Part shown: in pieces, positions 21,711 through 32,053 of the stretch | How positions within the stretch are numbered: position 1 is the stretch's first letter | Layout: every line of letters starts with the position of its first letter | DNA from: Eurosta solidaginis | Lineage: Eukaryota > Arthropoda > Insecta > Diptera > Tephritidae | Reading direction: 5' to 3' | Length of the DNA: 64,000 nucleotides | Assembly: GCF_040869045.1 (NCBI RefSeq) | Contig: NC_090321.1 | Coordinates: 137,321,689 to 137,385,688 of the forward strand | Made by a program: the position numbers and the translations under genes | The notes under the pieces: generated by a model | Told to the model about the DNA's origin: nothing | Database searches by the model: none | Seen by the model: the letters and a program-made list of their open reading frames with translations, nothing else

Positions 21711-22390
21711 AAAGAAATTGAAATTATAAGAAGGTTGAACACGCCAGTATACGAGTTTTTTTGGCGAGTTGAGCCCAGAAGAACAAATTAGTGGAGTTCA
21801 CCACATGCCACACACTATTTTTCGTGTTTGCCAAATTCACCAAATGCAAGCCGCGGCGAGCATATTTTCGCCGCATAAAATATGAGAAATGTCAAAATAC
21901 AAATAAACAGAATTAATAAAAATGATCTTGTCTACTTTGTTACTCTTTGGGTAAAATGTATGCCGAAATTGGGGTGCTTTTTGGCAAAAAATTATTTTCC
22001 TTGTTCACTTCCACCAATTGATTTTAAACGCGGTGCCCTTAGGTGTGAGCAAAGAAATTGAAATTATAAGAAGGCTGAACACACCAGTATACGAGTTTTT
22101 TTGGCGAGTTCAGTCCAGAAGAACAAATTAGTGGAGTTCACCACATGCCACACACTATTTTTCGTGTTTGCCAAGTTCACCAAATGCCAGCCGCGGCGAG
22201 CATATTTTCGCCGCGTAAAATATGAGAAATGTCAAAACACAAATAAATAGAATGAATAAAAATGATCGTGTCTACTTTGTTAGTCTTTGGGTAAAATGTA
22301 TGCCGAAATTGGGGTGCTTTTTTGCAAAAAGTTATTTTCCTTGTTCACTTCCACCAATTGATTTTAAACGCGGTGCCCTTAGGTATGAGG
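21711..22390 (+). repeat. 340-bp tandem pair of Penelope-like 3' sequence
   Basis: Two head-to-tail units, starting AAAGAAATTGAAATTATAAG at 21711 and 22051, differ by a few substitutions. Their first bases translate as KEIEIIRRLNT, the same peptide that closes the GIY-YIG ORF at 24574-24813, so each unit begins inside a Penelope-like ORF tail and runs into noncoding sequence with GCCGCGGCGAGC. Penelope-like elements often lie in partial tandem arrangement, and this fits that habit. The open frame at 22222-22512 crosses the unit end and is not a gene. Confidence 0.7.
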
Positions 22391-23204
22391 CAATTAACAA
22401 ACTTTCATTCATAATGTTTGATAATATCCTCGCCCCGCCACGCGAGCAAATTATGTTGTTTCATAGTCCTAATACCACCATATTTATTATATTTATATTT
22501 TTTCTTCTTTAAATCATCTAAAATTAATCAATCAACAACCAAAATCATCAAAAGTTGTTTCACAAGGCCACAGAGGAAGCCCGAAAATTTATAAAAGAGC
22601 CCAATACACCAGGCCATCAGAAAAATATGTAGGGTTACTGGAGTATATTTGAAAAATATAAATTAAAATATTCATCCCTAAATGAATGCTGCAAAGGAAA
22701 AAGTAATATACAAACCAAAGGATACTAGAGCTATCTTCTTTGTACAACATATAAATATGTTTCGAAATCAGAAATTACCGTTAGTTAGTATGTATATCCC
22801 ACGCATTCACTCACCACTCACTAGACTGAAACTCATGAATCATGCATATAACTGCCTGTTAGGCTATAAAGCGTTATCAGCTAATATAGCATAGCTGTAT
22901 AGGCTACTGAATTGTCGTTGGGTTTTTGTGGGTTCGAAGCCCGGTCAATTTAATTCTTCTTTATTTTTTTTTTAGCTGAAACTAGAAAAATGCTGATAAT
23001 GCTTACACTATGAAAGAAAAATTTTTTGCAAGAATATAATAAATGTGCTAAAACCATTTGACAAAATCAAAAGCTAACCAAATTCAAACAATTGTGAATT
23101 ACTTTCAATTGTTAGAAATTGTTCTCTAAAGTAAAAGAGGGCATTTCAAGACCATCGAAAGCTGGCATGGCAATAGGCGACCATACTAAACTAACACAAT
23201 CCTA
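22391..23204. other. no gene recognised; isolated B-box-like motif
   Basis: AT-rich sequence without convincing coding potential. GGGTTCGAAGCCCG at about 22930-22943 is a perfect B-box/T-arm with a palindromic stem, but no A-box at the right spacing and no acceptor pairing are visible, so no tRNA is called. Confidence 0.55.
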
Positions 23205-24820
23205 CATTTTGGCGAGGAAATCTTACATTCCCGCCCACGTCTCATACACAAAATCACAAACATAAGAGGAAGAACAAAAAATCGAAGTAAGACAAAATTT
23301 AAAATTTGGTTTTGTGTTACTAACACATGCAAACTTTTTCGTCTGGCCTCGTACATATATAGCAACTACAACCTTAGATTTTAACGAGGAAATCTGACAT
23401 TCACGCCTACGTCTAATCAACAGCCATAAAGGGAAGAACAAGAAATCGATGGGAGAGCAGTAAGACAAAATTTAAAATTTTATTTCGATTTGATCCTTCC
23501 TACTTTCCGTCTAGCCTCGTACGTATAGGCCAAAACTAGCACAATCTTATAACTTAGGCGAGGAAAACATCCATTCCCTCCTACTTCTCGTCCAAAAAGC
23601 AAATTTCTTCAATTTATTTTGCCAGAGGAGATTTGTAGAAAAGAATCCATCTTTCTTTTTTTCCATCTTTTAAAGTTTTAAGAAGAAGAGTTATTTGAAG
23701 GGAAATTTTTACTTCACCAGGCGCTCATAAAAATTAGCGCGTGCCCGTCAAAGATATGAAACGAATTTTTTGGTTTTCGTACGGACATATGTATGCAACT
23801 CCTTTTACGCAAAGAATTTTAGGCATTAGGGTGAGTATAGCCATCTCATATTTCGCAATTTAGAAATAGTAGAAAAAATCTTCTTTCGTTCCCGCCTTCA
23901 TCTGATCAACAAACAAATTACAAAAACCCATTGATGCAACCAAAACATTTGCTTATTTATATATTTTTGCACAGCTTTCATATGCACCTAATGCAAACAA
24001 AGTATAATTAAACACTTGTTTTGGCAATCTTTACTAGTTTTCAAACACCAAAAACTTGCCCTTGTTGTGCTATCTTTGTTTACTTTTTAATTTTCTCACA
24101 CTGCTTCACTATATATGTACATACATATGTACACAGTTCATTACCTTCACCTTTGTTTTGATTTGATGGAAACCAAAATACTTGCTTAATTATATATTGT
24201 TGTTCAGCTTTCAAATACAACTCATGCAACAGAAATATAATATAAACACTTATTTTGGCAATTATTATTACATTAAAACCACAAAACTCACACTTTTCCA
24301 ACTTTATCCTTGTTTACATATCTTTTTCCAAATTTTTGTTTTGATACTTCCACTTCTTCCAAGCACTTCACAATTTCTTTGTTAATTTTAAGTTTTCTAT
24401 CACTTCCCGCACTTAGTTTATTGAAAAACACTTTAACACTATAAATTTCATTCAATAATTAAACATTTTTATAACTGAAACGAAAACACACACGAAAAAA
24501 AATTACGCGACCGACACCTGCTAGACACCAAAAGAAAACTTCAAGAAAATCACGAAAAGTATGGTGAACTCCACTAACCTGCTCTTTCAGAAAATTTTTG
24601 TTTTCTCGCTGAATTTTGAAGCAGCGTGTTCAACCTTCTTATAATTTCAATTTCTTTGGATGTATGGCATTTGCTGGTTAGGTGCTCAGCAACAGCAAGA
24701 GTCGTTTTCATATTTTTCGCATCTGATTTATTCTCACTCATTCTGGTGCCCAATGATCTCTTCGTTGTACCAATATATGTAAACTTTTTCGCACATTTAT
24801 CCCTCCTTTCCATTGCGTTT
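23205..24820 (-). mobile_element. Penelope-like element, 3' half
   Basis: Minus-strand element: GIY-YIG endonuclease ORF (24813-24574) followed by about 1.3 kb of 3' noncoding sequence. The noncoding part contains three related GGCGAGGAAA...CGCC motifs (23210-23240, 23385-23415, 23560-23590). The 23820-24560 part is shared with the palindrome arms (49990-50755 and 53692-54460). The reverse transcriptase that should lie upstream (above 24820) is missing. At about 23835 this copy continues uninterrupted where the palindrome copies are cut by the LTR-like sequence. Confidence 0.7.
24574..24813 (-). pseudogene. GIY-YIG endonuclease of a Penelope-like element
   Basis: A 79-residue frame with YIGTTKRSLGTRMSEN near its start, matching the second half of the GIY-YIG motif plus the catalytic Arg (R in ..R-x3-R/H) region, then KSDAKN...TLAVAEHLTSKCH and an EIEIIRRLN tail. 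Penelope-like retroelements carry this endonuclease at the C-terminus of their reverse transcriptase to nick target DNA. The first GIY strand and the whole RT are absent, so this is a truncated domain. The Met start is arbitrary. Confidence 0.75.
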
Positions 24821-25201
24821 TGTTTCGTAGATTACAGCGTGTTGTTGTCCTTTGTTTATTTTATTGTTTATTTATGTTTTGTTTGTGTAAATATTTAATT
24901 AGTGGTTAGATATTTTGATCGGTTATCCAATACTTTTCGTGATATATTTTTGTGACTATTCGAGCAAAAAAAATGTATTTCAAATACACGTGTGTCTAAG
25001 AGGTATGACAATGTACTGAAAACTAAGCATGACGGAACGATACAAGGTGGCAGCATTGGACAGCTGATTATAAACTTTTTTTATTTGATTTGATACATCA
25101 ACTTCCAGCGCAGTACGATTTTGACATTTGTCCGTCGAATTTACAAAAACAAAGTACATGGAATTTTTATTTATGTTTGTAGGTATGTCACCATGTATTC
25201 C
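24821..25201. other. no gene recognised
   Basis: AT-rich spacer between the Penelope-like remnant and the second composite copy; no supported ORF or repeat end. Confidence 0.55.
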
Positions 25202-26805
25202 AAACAAACAGTAATACCTTTCAAATTTTTTACAAAGAAATTATATGCAAAAATTTTGAAATCGTTACTCTTCGTTTGGAACGACGATATTTAAGTCTTT
25301 CTCACCCTGTTCAAAGCAGCTCAGTGAGTTCAAGGAATTCCAGGACTATTGTGGTGTAAAGCCACTTAAGATACTTGAAAACTTACTACTTGAGCAAAGA
25401 AATATTTTAACTGGACTAACTAAATGCCGTGTATTGACCTCAGCTATATCAGTCAGATCTACAAGAAACATCTTGCCCATAAAAACGTTTCCTTTGTCTA
25501 CCGAGAGCGGGACATACGCAAAGTAGATGCCTAACACTTTCAGGCTCTTCTTTGTTGCCGCAGCTTCTACAATAATCATTAAATGGAGTGCCAATCCTTT
25601 CCGCATGCGGTCCAATACAGATGTGACCAGCAAGAAAACCCCCAACTAAGGAAAGATCCTCTACGGAGGGTGAGAAGCTCACGCGATCTCTTCTCATTCC
25701 ATTTCGACCATGTGAGTTTTGTCGTGTGACATCCATCATGATGCTTCCACCTAGCTCCCGCTTCCATCAATAGCTTGTAGGTGCATAGCGGCATGCCCAA
25801 CCTCTACCAGGATGGCAAAAGTGGAAGGGAGTAACCCTTTCTTGCAAGCTCATCCGCCATCTCATTACCTGGTTTGCCCATATGCCCCGGAACTCATATC
25901 AGATGCAGAGTAAACTGTTCAGCCATTACGTTAAGTGATCGGCGACAGCCTACTACAGTTTCAGAATTAGTTGTGACTGAGTCAAGGGCTTTCAGCGCTG
26001 CTTGACTGTCTGAGAAAATATAAATGTGCCTCTGAGATACTACCTTCTGCCTTAGGCAGTCCACAGCGTCTTCTGTGGCTAGACGCTCGGCTTGAAAAAT
26101 GTTGCAGTGATCCAGAAGGCGAAACGATCTTTGTATGTCCAATCGTTCCGAATAGACGCCCCCTCCGACCCTGTTTCCATTTTAGATACATCTGTGTAGA
26201 TCTGAATGCTGTCAGTTTGACAATATGTGCCATTCACCCACTGTTCAGTCTCAGGGATTAATATCTCGTATCCCCTGTTAAAGCTAGTATGTGGTTTGCA
26301 GAAATCTGTCCATTCTGGTAAGCAGAATCTGTCTAAAATCTCAGAATGGTTGCAGTGAGACAATGTGTTCAGTTTCCTAAGCCTAATAGTTCACCGTGCT
26401 GCATATTTAGTGCCCACTATATCTATGGGTAGTAGGTTTAGCATTACATTCATAGCCTCCGTTGGAGTTGTGCGGATGGCTCCGCTTATGCACAATAGTG
26501 CAGATCTTTGCACCTTTTAAAGAGCAAGAACCGTCGAGGATTTATTCAGCGCGGGTCACCCCGTATAGTAATATTGACCTAACTATGGCCGTGTATACCC
26601 AATGCACTATCATAGGGGACATACCCCATTTCTGTCCAATTGCCACTTTACATGTGTAGAGGGCAACCGTGACCTTACGGACACGCTCCTTGGTGTTTTG
26701 TATCCATTGCAGTTTCTTATCAAGTGTGAGCCCTAGATAGTTGGCGACCTAACCCATTCTTAGCACTGTGGTCGCAAGCACCGGAGTTGAGGGGGTTGGT
26801 ATCGT
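25202..26805 (-). mobile_element. LOA/I-like LINE 3' part, composite copy 2
   Basis: Second copy of the RNase H-bearing LINE piece at 2645-3896; both start AAACAAACAG on the plus strand. This copy is about 310 bp longer inside the RNase H, adding IYTDVSKMETGSEGA (first catalytic Asp region) and DIQRSFRLLDHCNIFQAERLA. The second RNase H block has a stop in place of Trp (before VPGH) and GKPGNE instead of GIPGNE. A CRSCGNKEEPESVRHLLCVC Cys/His tail is read from 25449-25739. Frames are broken in several places. Confidence 0.75.
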
Positions 26806-27146
26806 ATTTATTTATTTATTTAAAGCTTATTTGTACAAGTAAGACTCTGTCTTTTAGGTAATACATCAATCATATCAAAAAATTGAAGTTACATATAAAT
26901 AAACTTAATAAAGAATGAGTACAAAATTTTGATTAAAAATAATAAAAAGCATATATGTATATAATTATTAATAGTGTGATAGAAACAATTCCAGACCAAT
27001 GTTTGAAGAATGAAGGTTTGAGATGTGTAAATTAGGGTAAGTTAAGAGTTTAGGAAATATAATACTGCTTGTTTGAAACATCCTGCCTTACGAATTGCTT
27101 TTGTATTGGAAGGAAATGGGTTCCATAGACGGATTGTACTGATAAA

Positions 27147-28119
27147 CAGTGTTGCCAGGTTAGCCTTTTCGAGGCTAGATTTAGCCATTTTTTTGCCTTT
27201 AGCCTCGAAATTTTGGGTTTAGCTTCTTGACTTTTTTCTAGCCTTTTTTACTCCGAATGTATTTTTAAAAATTTCTAAAATAAAATAATTTCAATAGTTC
27301 CTGTGAACACCTAATACCTAATAATATGAGTTCTCTACAAAAGATTAATTCTTTTTCTGCTGAAAATTCGTTGAACATTTCAAAGCCAGATGTATTTTCT
27401 TACTTTGAAAAGAGAAGTCAAATAGCATTAATAGAGCTGCAGTGGCGAAAACTTATAACTATACAATGAAAAAGTGTACACTCCACCATGGAATTTTGGT
27501 CGGAAGTCCGTGAACATAAAAATGCATTAAACGAACCTCCTTTTTTAGAACTTGTCGAATTAATATTTAGTTTTTTAGTATTACAACTCAGTAACGCGGG
27601 AGTTGAAAGAATTTTTGGTGGCATGAAAATTCTGAAAACTAATTTAAGGAACAAACTAAAAATTAAAATGCTTAATGCGCTGCTTAATATTAGATGCACG
27701 TTAAAACGCTTATCTAAATGTTGTAATGACTTTGAAATTGCCGATGATCTCATATCTATGGTAAATAGCCAAACTTTATACCCAGACTTAAGCTCTTCTG
27801 ATTCTTCAGACGGGGAATATTTTATATAAATAATTAGTTTGTAATATTTTTTTATGTATATACACATATGCAATCATTTAAAGTAATTCCATGTGCTAGT
27901 CAAGGAAAATGTGCCTGATATGTTTTGAAACAGGAAGTTATGCTTAAGTTATGTTTATAAGTTTTTATTTACAAATGTTTAAACTAAAATATAAAAAATT
28001 TAATGAATTAACCAAAAAATTTCTGGCCTTTTTTTAGCTTTTTTTTCTTACTAAATTTAGCCTTTTCTAACCTTTTTTGCCAATCTAGCTTCTTTTTTTT
28101 GCATCACCTGGCAACACTG
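27147..28119 (+). mobile_element. hAT deletion derivative with 8-bp duplication
   Basis: Terminal inverted repeats CAGTGTTGCCAGGT/ACCTGGCAACACTG, flanked by the 8-bp target-site duplication CTGATAAA (27139-27146 and 28120-28127). The subterminal regions contain scattered TTTAGCC/GGCTAAA-like motifs. The unoccupied site exists at about 4228-4240 in composite copy 1, where CTGATAAA occurs once. The 973-bp element keeps a start-like N-terminal fragment (27328-27465) and the transposase C-terminus but lacks the catalytic core, so it could move only with help from a full-length relative. Confidence 0.92.
27488..27829 (+). pseudogene. hAT transposase C-terminal dimerisation domain
   Basis: A 113-residue frame with the hallmark hAT dimerisation block: FSFLVLQLSNAGVERIF, then KTNLRNKLK and LNALLNIR. 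In hAT transposases this C-terminal part mediates multimer assembly. The RNase-H-like catalytic domain and BED finger are missing. The tail SSSDSSDGEYFI is acidic, as in several hAT relatives. It ends at TAA just before the right inverted repeat region. Confidence 0.85.
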
Positions 28120-28154
28120 CTGATAAAGAACATTCAAGAAGATGTCGAGTATTT

Positions 28155-28722
28155 ACTTACTTACTTAATTGGTGCTTAACCCTCTAAACGGTTATGGCCG
28201 ACCAACAAGGCGCGCCAGTCGCTCCTTCGGTCCGCCAACCGGCGCCAATTGGTCACACCAAGGGAGTTTAAATCGTTTTCCACCTGGTCCCTCCAACGGA
28301 GTGGGGGCCGCCCTCTAACTCTGCTTCCATAGGCGGGTTCCGATGGAAACACTTTCTTGGCCGGAGCATCATCTTTCATTCGCAAAACATGGCCTAGCCA
28401 GCGCAGCCGCTGCGTTTTAATTCGCTGGACTATGTTGATGTCTGCGTATAGCTCGTACAGCTCATCATTAAATCTTCTTCGGTATTCGCCATCGCCAACG
28501 TGTAGAGGTCCATAAATCTTTCGAAGAACTTTTCTCTCGAACACTCCCAAAGCCGCTTCATCTGTTGTTGTCATGGTCCATGCTTCTGCCCCATATAGCA
28601 GGACGGGTACGATAAGTGACTTGTAGAGTATGATTTTCGTTCGCCGAGAGAGGGCTTTACTTTTCAATTGGCTACCTAGTCCAAAGTAGCATTTATTGGC
28701 AAGATTTATTGGCAAGATTACC
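28155..28722 (-). mobile_element. RTE-like LINE 3' fragment, copy 1
   Basis: The minus strand encodes RT C-terminal sequence (INLANKCYFGL, LYGAEAWTMT, GVFERKVLRKIYGPL, LRWLGHVLRMKDDAPA) and ends with an (AAGT)n tail read on the minus strand, as in RTE-type LINEs. The 5' truncation shows a 15-bp duplication (TTATTGGCAAGATT). Compared with composite copy 1, the target has lost about 43 bp (4266-4308), so insertion caused a deletion rather than a duplication. A second copy lies at 38800-39525. Confidence 0.8.
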
Positions 28723-28881
28723 TATTAAATAGGTAAGGGGGATATTGAGAATGCAGAAGTTTGTGCAAGAAACATAGATTTCTCATTTTTAAGAAATAGC
28801 ATACGTCACTCCCAAGTATTTGCACGGCATATGTGATCGTACTTTCTTTTAGATATAAATAATAGTTTAAAATAAATAATA

Positions 28882-29297
28882 GTTTAAAAAAACTAAAAAA
28901 CACGCTTTTATAGCTAACCGAACTAAAAAATAAAAAATAATTTTCAATTAAAAAGAGTTTATATAACAGTAGTAGAAGGTCAAACAATAATTTATAGTTA
29001 ATCTAATTCAGGTTAAAAAGCGTGGGGTGTATTTGACTACATTTTATATCTTTCCTCTCAGATAGTTGCCAATAGAATGATTGTAACATTCAATATCAAG
29101 CACCCCACGCTTTTTACTGTGAATTAAATTATTCTGTTAATAACTTAAATTTTATTATAATTTTATTTTGAGGTGATTAACTATAAATGATTGTTTGACC
29201 TTCTACTACTGTTATATAAACTCTTTTTAATTGAAAATTATTTTCTAGTTTTAAGTTCGGTTAGCTATAAAAGCGTGTTTTTTAGTTTTTTTAAACG
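28882..29297. repeat. foldback inverted repeat
   Basis: Arms of about 122 bp (28882-29003 and 29175-29297) with a few mismatches and a small indel. Inside them is a second inverted pair (AAAAAGCGTGGGGTG at 29015-29029, CACCCCACGCTTTTT at 29101-29115). The ORFs beginning at 28987 on the minus strand and 29191 on the plus strand share a peptide start only because of this symmetry. Confidence 0.9.
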
Positions 29298-29350
29298 ATT
29301 ATTTATTTTTAATTTCTTAGTTCAAATAATTTTAAAAGTTTTAGTCGAGA

Positions 29351-30126
29351 GTGATGAAACCTCGAAACGCCAGCGGTTCAAGGTTGAATCCAACCCCGCG
29401 GCACCGAAAAGGGCCAAGATGCCGGGAGGCAGGTCCACCGCCATCTTACACCGTTGCAGGGTGGTTCGAGGGCAATGTCAAGCTAACTTCCTGTGACGAC
29501 GCCAGGTCGGTAAACCTCTATAGGGCCGCCGTCACGCTGACAGGGGTGGTATATCCGGGCGCGCGCCTCAAGGTAGTGGAGACGCGTGATATCCCCCCAC
29601 GACCAAGGGCTAGAGCCTGAGTTCCAGTGACGCCAACGGACCCAGCTGATATCCTGGAGCTGCTCCAGGAGTACAACCCGCCACAGGTTTGGAAGTCAAC
29701 CTGGATAAAACCGAGCTTGTCCTCTTCAAGAGGAGTTACAAAGTACCAAATCTTACACCGCCAAGAATTGGGGGGTACATTCTTAGCGTTTAGCGATCAA
29801 GTCAAGTATTTGGGAGTAATTCTGAATAGGAAGCTATTATGTAGTGACCATATAGTGGAGCGATCCAAGAAGACAGCAGCAGAGCTGTCCACCTGCAAGA
29901 GGGCAATTGGCACCTCATGGGGATTCTCTCCTAAGGTGACCTACTGGATTTCCACAGCCATTGTGCGCCCGATTCTTCTTTATGGTGCCTTGGTCTGGTG
30001 GCCTGCACTAGCTAAAAGTACCTATCTTAAAATGCTTCAAAAGGTGCAACGCAGTGCGGAGCTCTGCATTACCGGGGCTCTCGGCTCCAATCCAGATTCC
30101 GTTACATACATACATGGATACATAGA
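29351..30126 (+). pseudogene. LOA-like ORF1 fused to RT tail by deletion
   Basis: The first part (VAGWFEGNVKLTSCDDARS..., then GVVYPGARLKVVETRDIPPRPRARA) resembles the DUF4780-type region of ORF1 in LOA-like elements. After about 29690 the sequence jumps to the RT thumb region (GLEVNLDKTELVLFKR in one frame; QVKYLGVILNRKL, RPILLYGALVWWPAL and VQRSAELCITGAL in the next). A large internal deletion has thus joined ORF1 to the end of the RT. The main frame is 29627-30145, with one frameshift at the junction. Confidence 0.7.
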
Positions 30127-30249
30127 TAGATACAGGCCAAGCTAATAAAAGCGTGTTAAAAAGGGCTCCAGTGTGCTCCTTCGTAGATCTGCCATGCATC
30201 CACTTCTATCATTAATAAAGGAATACGTTTTTCGCATTATGTGCAAGGT

Positions 30250-30540
30250 TTCAAATATATGGCAATTTGGGGTGGTCATAAGTTCAATTGACCTTATGTC
30301 CGTTAACCTTATGTCAGCCCACCATCACATTATTGCATTGTCATCGAGCCTTGATACGTCTGCAAAGTTTCTGTCAAACTTATGGCCATTCAAAGTGGTA
30401 ATAAGGCCAATTGACCTTATGGCCGTTGACCTTATGCCACCGCACCACCACATTAATGCATTGCCATCGGTCCTTGATACGTATGCAAAGTGTCAAATTA
30501 ATCAGACTCTAGAAACGGGTGAAAATTAAGCTGAAAGTTT
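30250..30540 (+). repeat. two ~125-bp tandem units with TGACCTTATG boxes
   Basis: Two units read GTGGTCATAAG...AATTGACCTTATG...GTTAACCTTATG...TTGATACGT and GTGGTAATAAGG...AATTGACCTTATGG...GTTGACCTTATG...TTGATACGT. Each has two directly repeated TGACCTTATG-like boxes about 16 bp apart. No coding frame is supported. Confidence 0.7.
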
Positions 30541-30746
30541 CCGTTACATACAGGCCAAGCTAATAAAAGCGTGTTAAAAACAAATCGGTCGGCATTATTT
30601 ATGGCCAGCTGAAGTTTGTTAAGCGATAACGAATCAAGATTACCATATATAAGTTCACTGTAAGAAACTTGAGGTACTATAAGAGTTTTGACCAGCTTCA
30701 GTTTAGTGTCTCGCGGTAGTAAGTACTGTAAAGATGGCGAATGGTG

Positions 30747-31917
30747 TTATAGATTTATTGGTTTATTTATAGCGTTCAATATTGCAATCGCATTAGGTTT
30801 TGACGCATTCAGATGTAGCTTATTTGAGCGAGCCCAGTTACTTATGCGCTTTAAATCATTATTCAGCCTAACAAATAAGTCTTCGGAAAGCCCGATCTGG
30901 CGCGACATGTAGAGTTGAGTATCGTCAGCGGAAAGATGTATAGATGTCTGGCGGCAACAGGCGACTATATCGTTGATGAACAGTGTAAACAATACTGGTC
31001 CCCGGATGGATCCTTGTAGAACGCCCAACGTTATGGACTTTAAATCAGAGAGTCTATCACCGCACTGAACTCGCTGGAATCGGCCAGTGAGATAGTTTTG
31101 CACTGACTTAATTGCATAAGGACTGAAATTATAATAATTTTCGAGCTTGCGAAGTAGTATTTTAAAATCAACCATATCAAAAGCTCTTGAGAAGTCTAGA
31201 AGTACTAATACCGTAAGATCGTTGTTGCCGTAAGCTGGACGAATATCTTCCAGAATCTTCAACCCGGATGTAGCACAACTATGCCCTTTTCTGAAACCTT
31301 ATTGGACTTCAGACAGTAAGTGGTCGTCATGAATATTGTCAATTATCTGCTTTGATAGTAACTTTTCGTATACTTTGGATAAAGCGGGTAGTAGGCTAAT
31401 TGGTCTAAAGTCTTTGCAGGAATCCGGAGAATTTGATTTAGGAACGGGAACAACATTCGCCGTTTTCCATTCACTTGGAAATCCACTGGTTATTATAGAA
31501 AAATTAAATATATGTGTCAGTGAAGAGATGGCAAAGGGAAGTATAAGTTTGATAAAATGCAAGCTAATGCCGTCGATTCCCACGGCACTATCATTTGATT
31601 GGCCGCGTAAAAAGAACGAGTTCATAACATTGGGGTCAATGCTGCACTCAAGATGATCTTTTTTGTATACTCCCAAGGAACGAAGATTTTTCCAACTCAT
31701 TCTAGGAGGTAAATTAGTATCAAACTTAGCATTCAGATAAGCTACCTTAGCATCTCGGATGCAAAGATTAACCTGATTTCGTAAAACGCGGTAAGCCTCC
31801 CAAAGGGTTGCATTATGAGATCGCTTCCACTCCCTGTACGCTCTCCCACGCTTTTTTATTAAATTTAAAATTTCCGCTGTAAACCACGGTTTTTTATGGT
31901 TTTGAACTTTAGGGGAA
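30747..31917 (-). pseudogene. CR1-like reverse transcriptase, copy 2
   Basis: Frames 31299-31700 and 30747-31262 together cover the linker (KPWFTAEIL-like, from about 31900), RT fingers (GIDGISLHFIKLILPF, FPSEWKTANVVPVPK), DFRPISLLPAL, LLDFSRAFDMV, GVLQGS and a SADDTQLY active site (Ser for Tyr, as in copy 1). A stop and frameshift near 31270-31300 separate the two frames. This copy preserves the RT N-terminus that copy 1 lost. Confidence 0.85.
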
Positions 31918-32053
31918 CATGTGCATTAAACAACAACAACAAATATATAATAAATTATATAGTTTGTTAACCACAATATACCTACACCTGAACATACATA
32001 TGTCAACTTTCAAAAATAACTATGTAATTTATGTGAAATATGTTAATAGATAT

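Larger units (their letters stand above)
28853..30576. mobile_element. mosaic insertion bounded by foldback arms
   Basis: It interrupts the CR1-like element between CTTTTAG and AAAACAAATCGG, which are adjacent in copy 1 (about 4448). The left part is a foldback (arms 28882-29003 and 29175-29297, inner arms 29015-29029 and 29101-29115). The middle is a LOA-like ORF1/RT fusion (29351-30126). The right part is a tandem repeat between two copies of a 31-bp sequence (30132-30162, 30550-30580) containing TAATAAAAGCGTGTT. The foldback arm carries TATAAAAGCGTGTT in inverted orientation, so the mosaic has related ends. Class unknown. Confidence 0.6.
26806..31917 (-). mobile_element. CR1-like LINE, composite copy 2 with nested insertions
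   Basis: The CR1-like element of copy 2 is split into pieces: 3' tail and UTR 26806-27146, 28120-28154, 28723-28852, and RT 30577-31917. Insertions: hAT element (27147-28119), RTE-like LINE (28155-28722) and a foldback-bounded mosaic (28853-30576). Copy 1 (3897-5545) supplies the uninterrupted sequence for each site. The element is 5'-truncated at about 31917 within the linker between endonuclease and RT. Confidence 0.8.

Noticed and set aside
22860..22960. Possible tRNA gene with GGGTTCGAAGCCCG
   Set aside because: Good T-arm but no matching A-box, anticodon arm or acceptor stem at the right spacing.
28718..29496. Two ORFs on opposite strands sharing the start MFDLLLLLYKLF
   Set aside because: The shared peptide comes from the foldback arms; the rest of each frame is CR1-like or LOA-like sequence.
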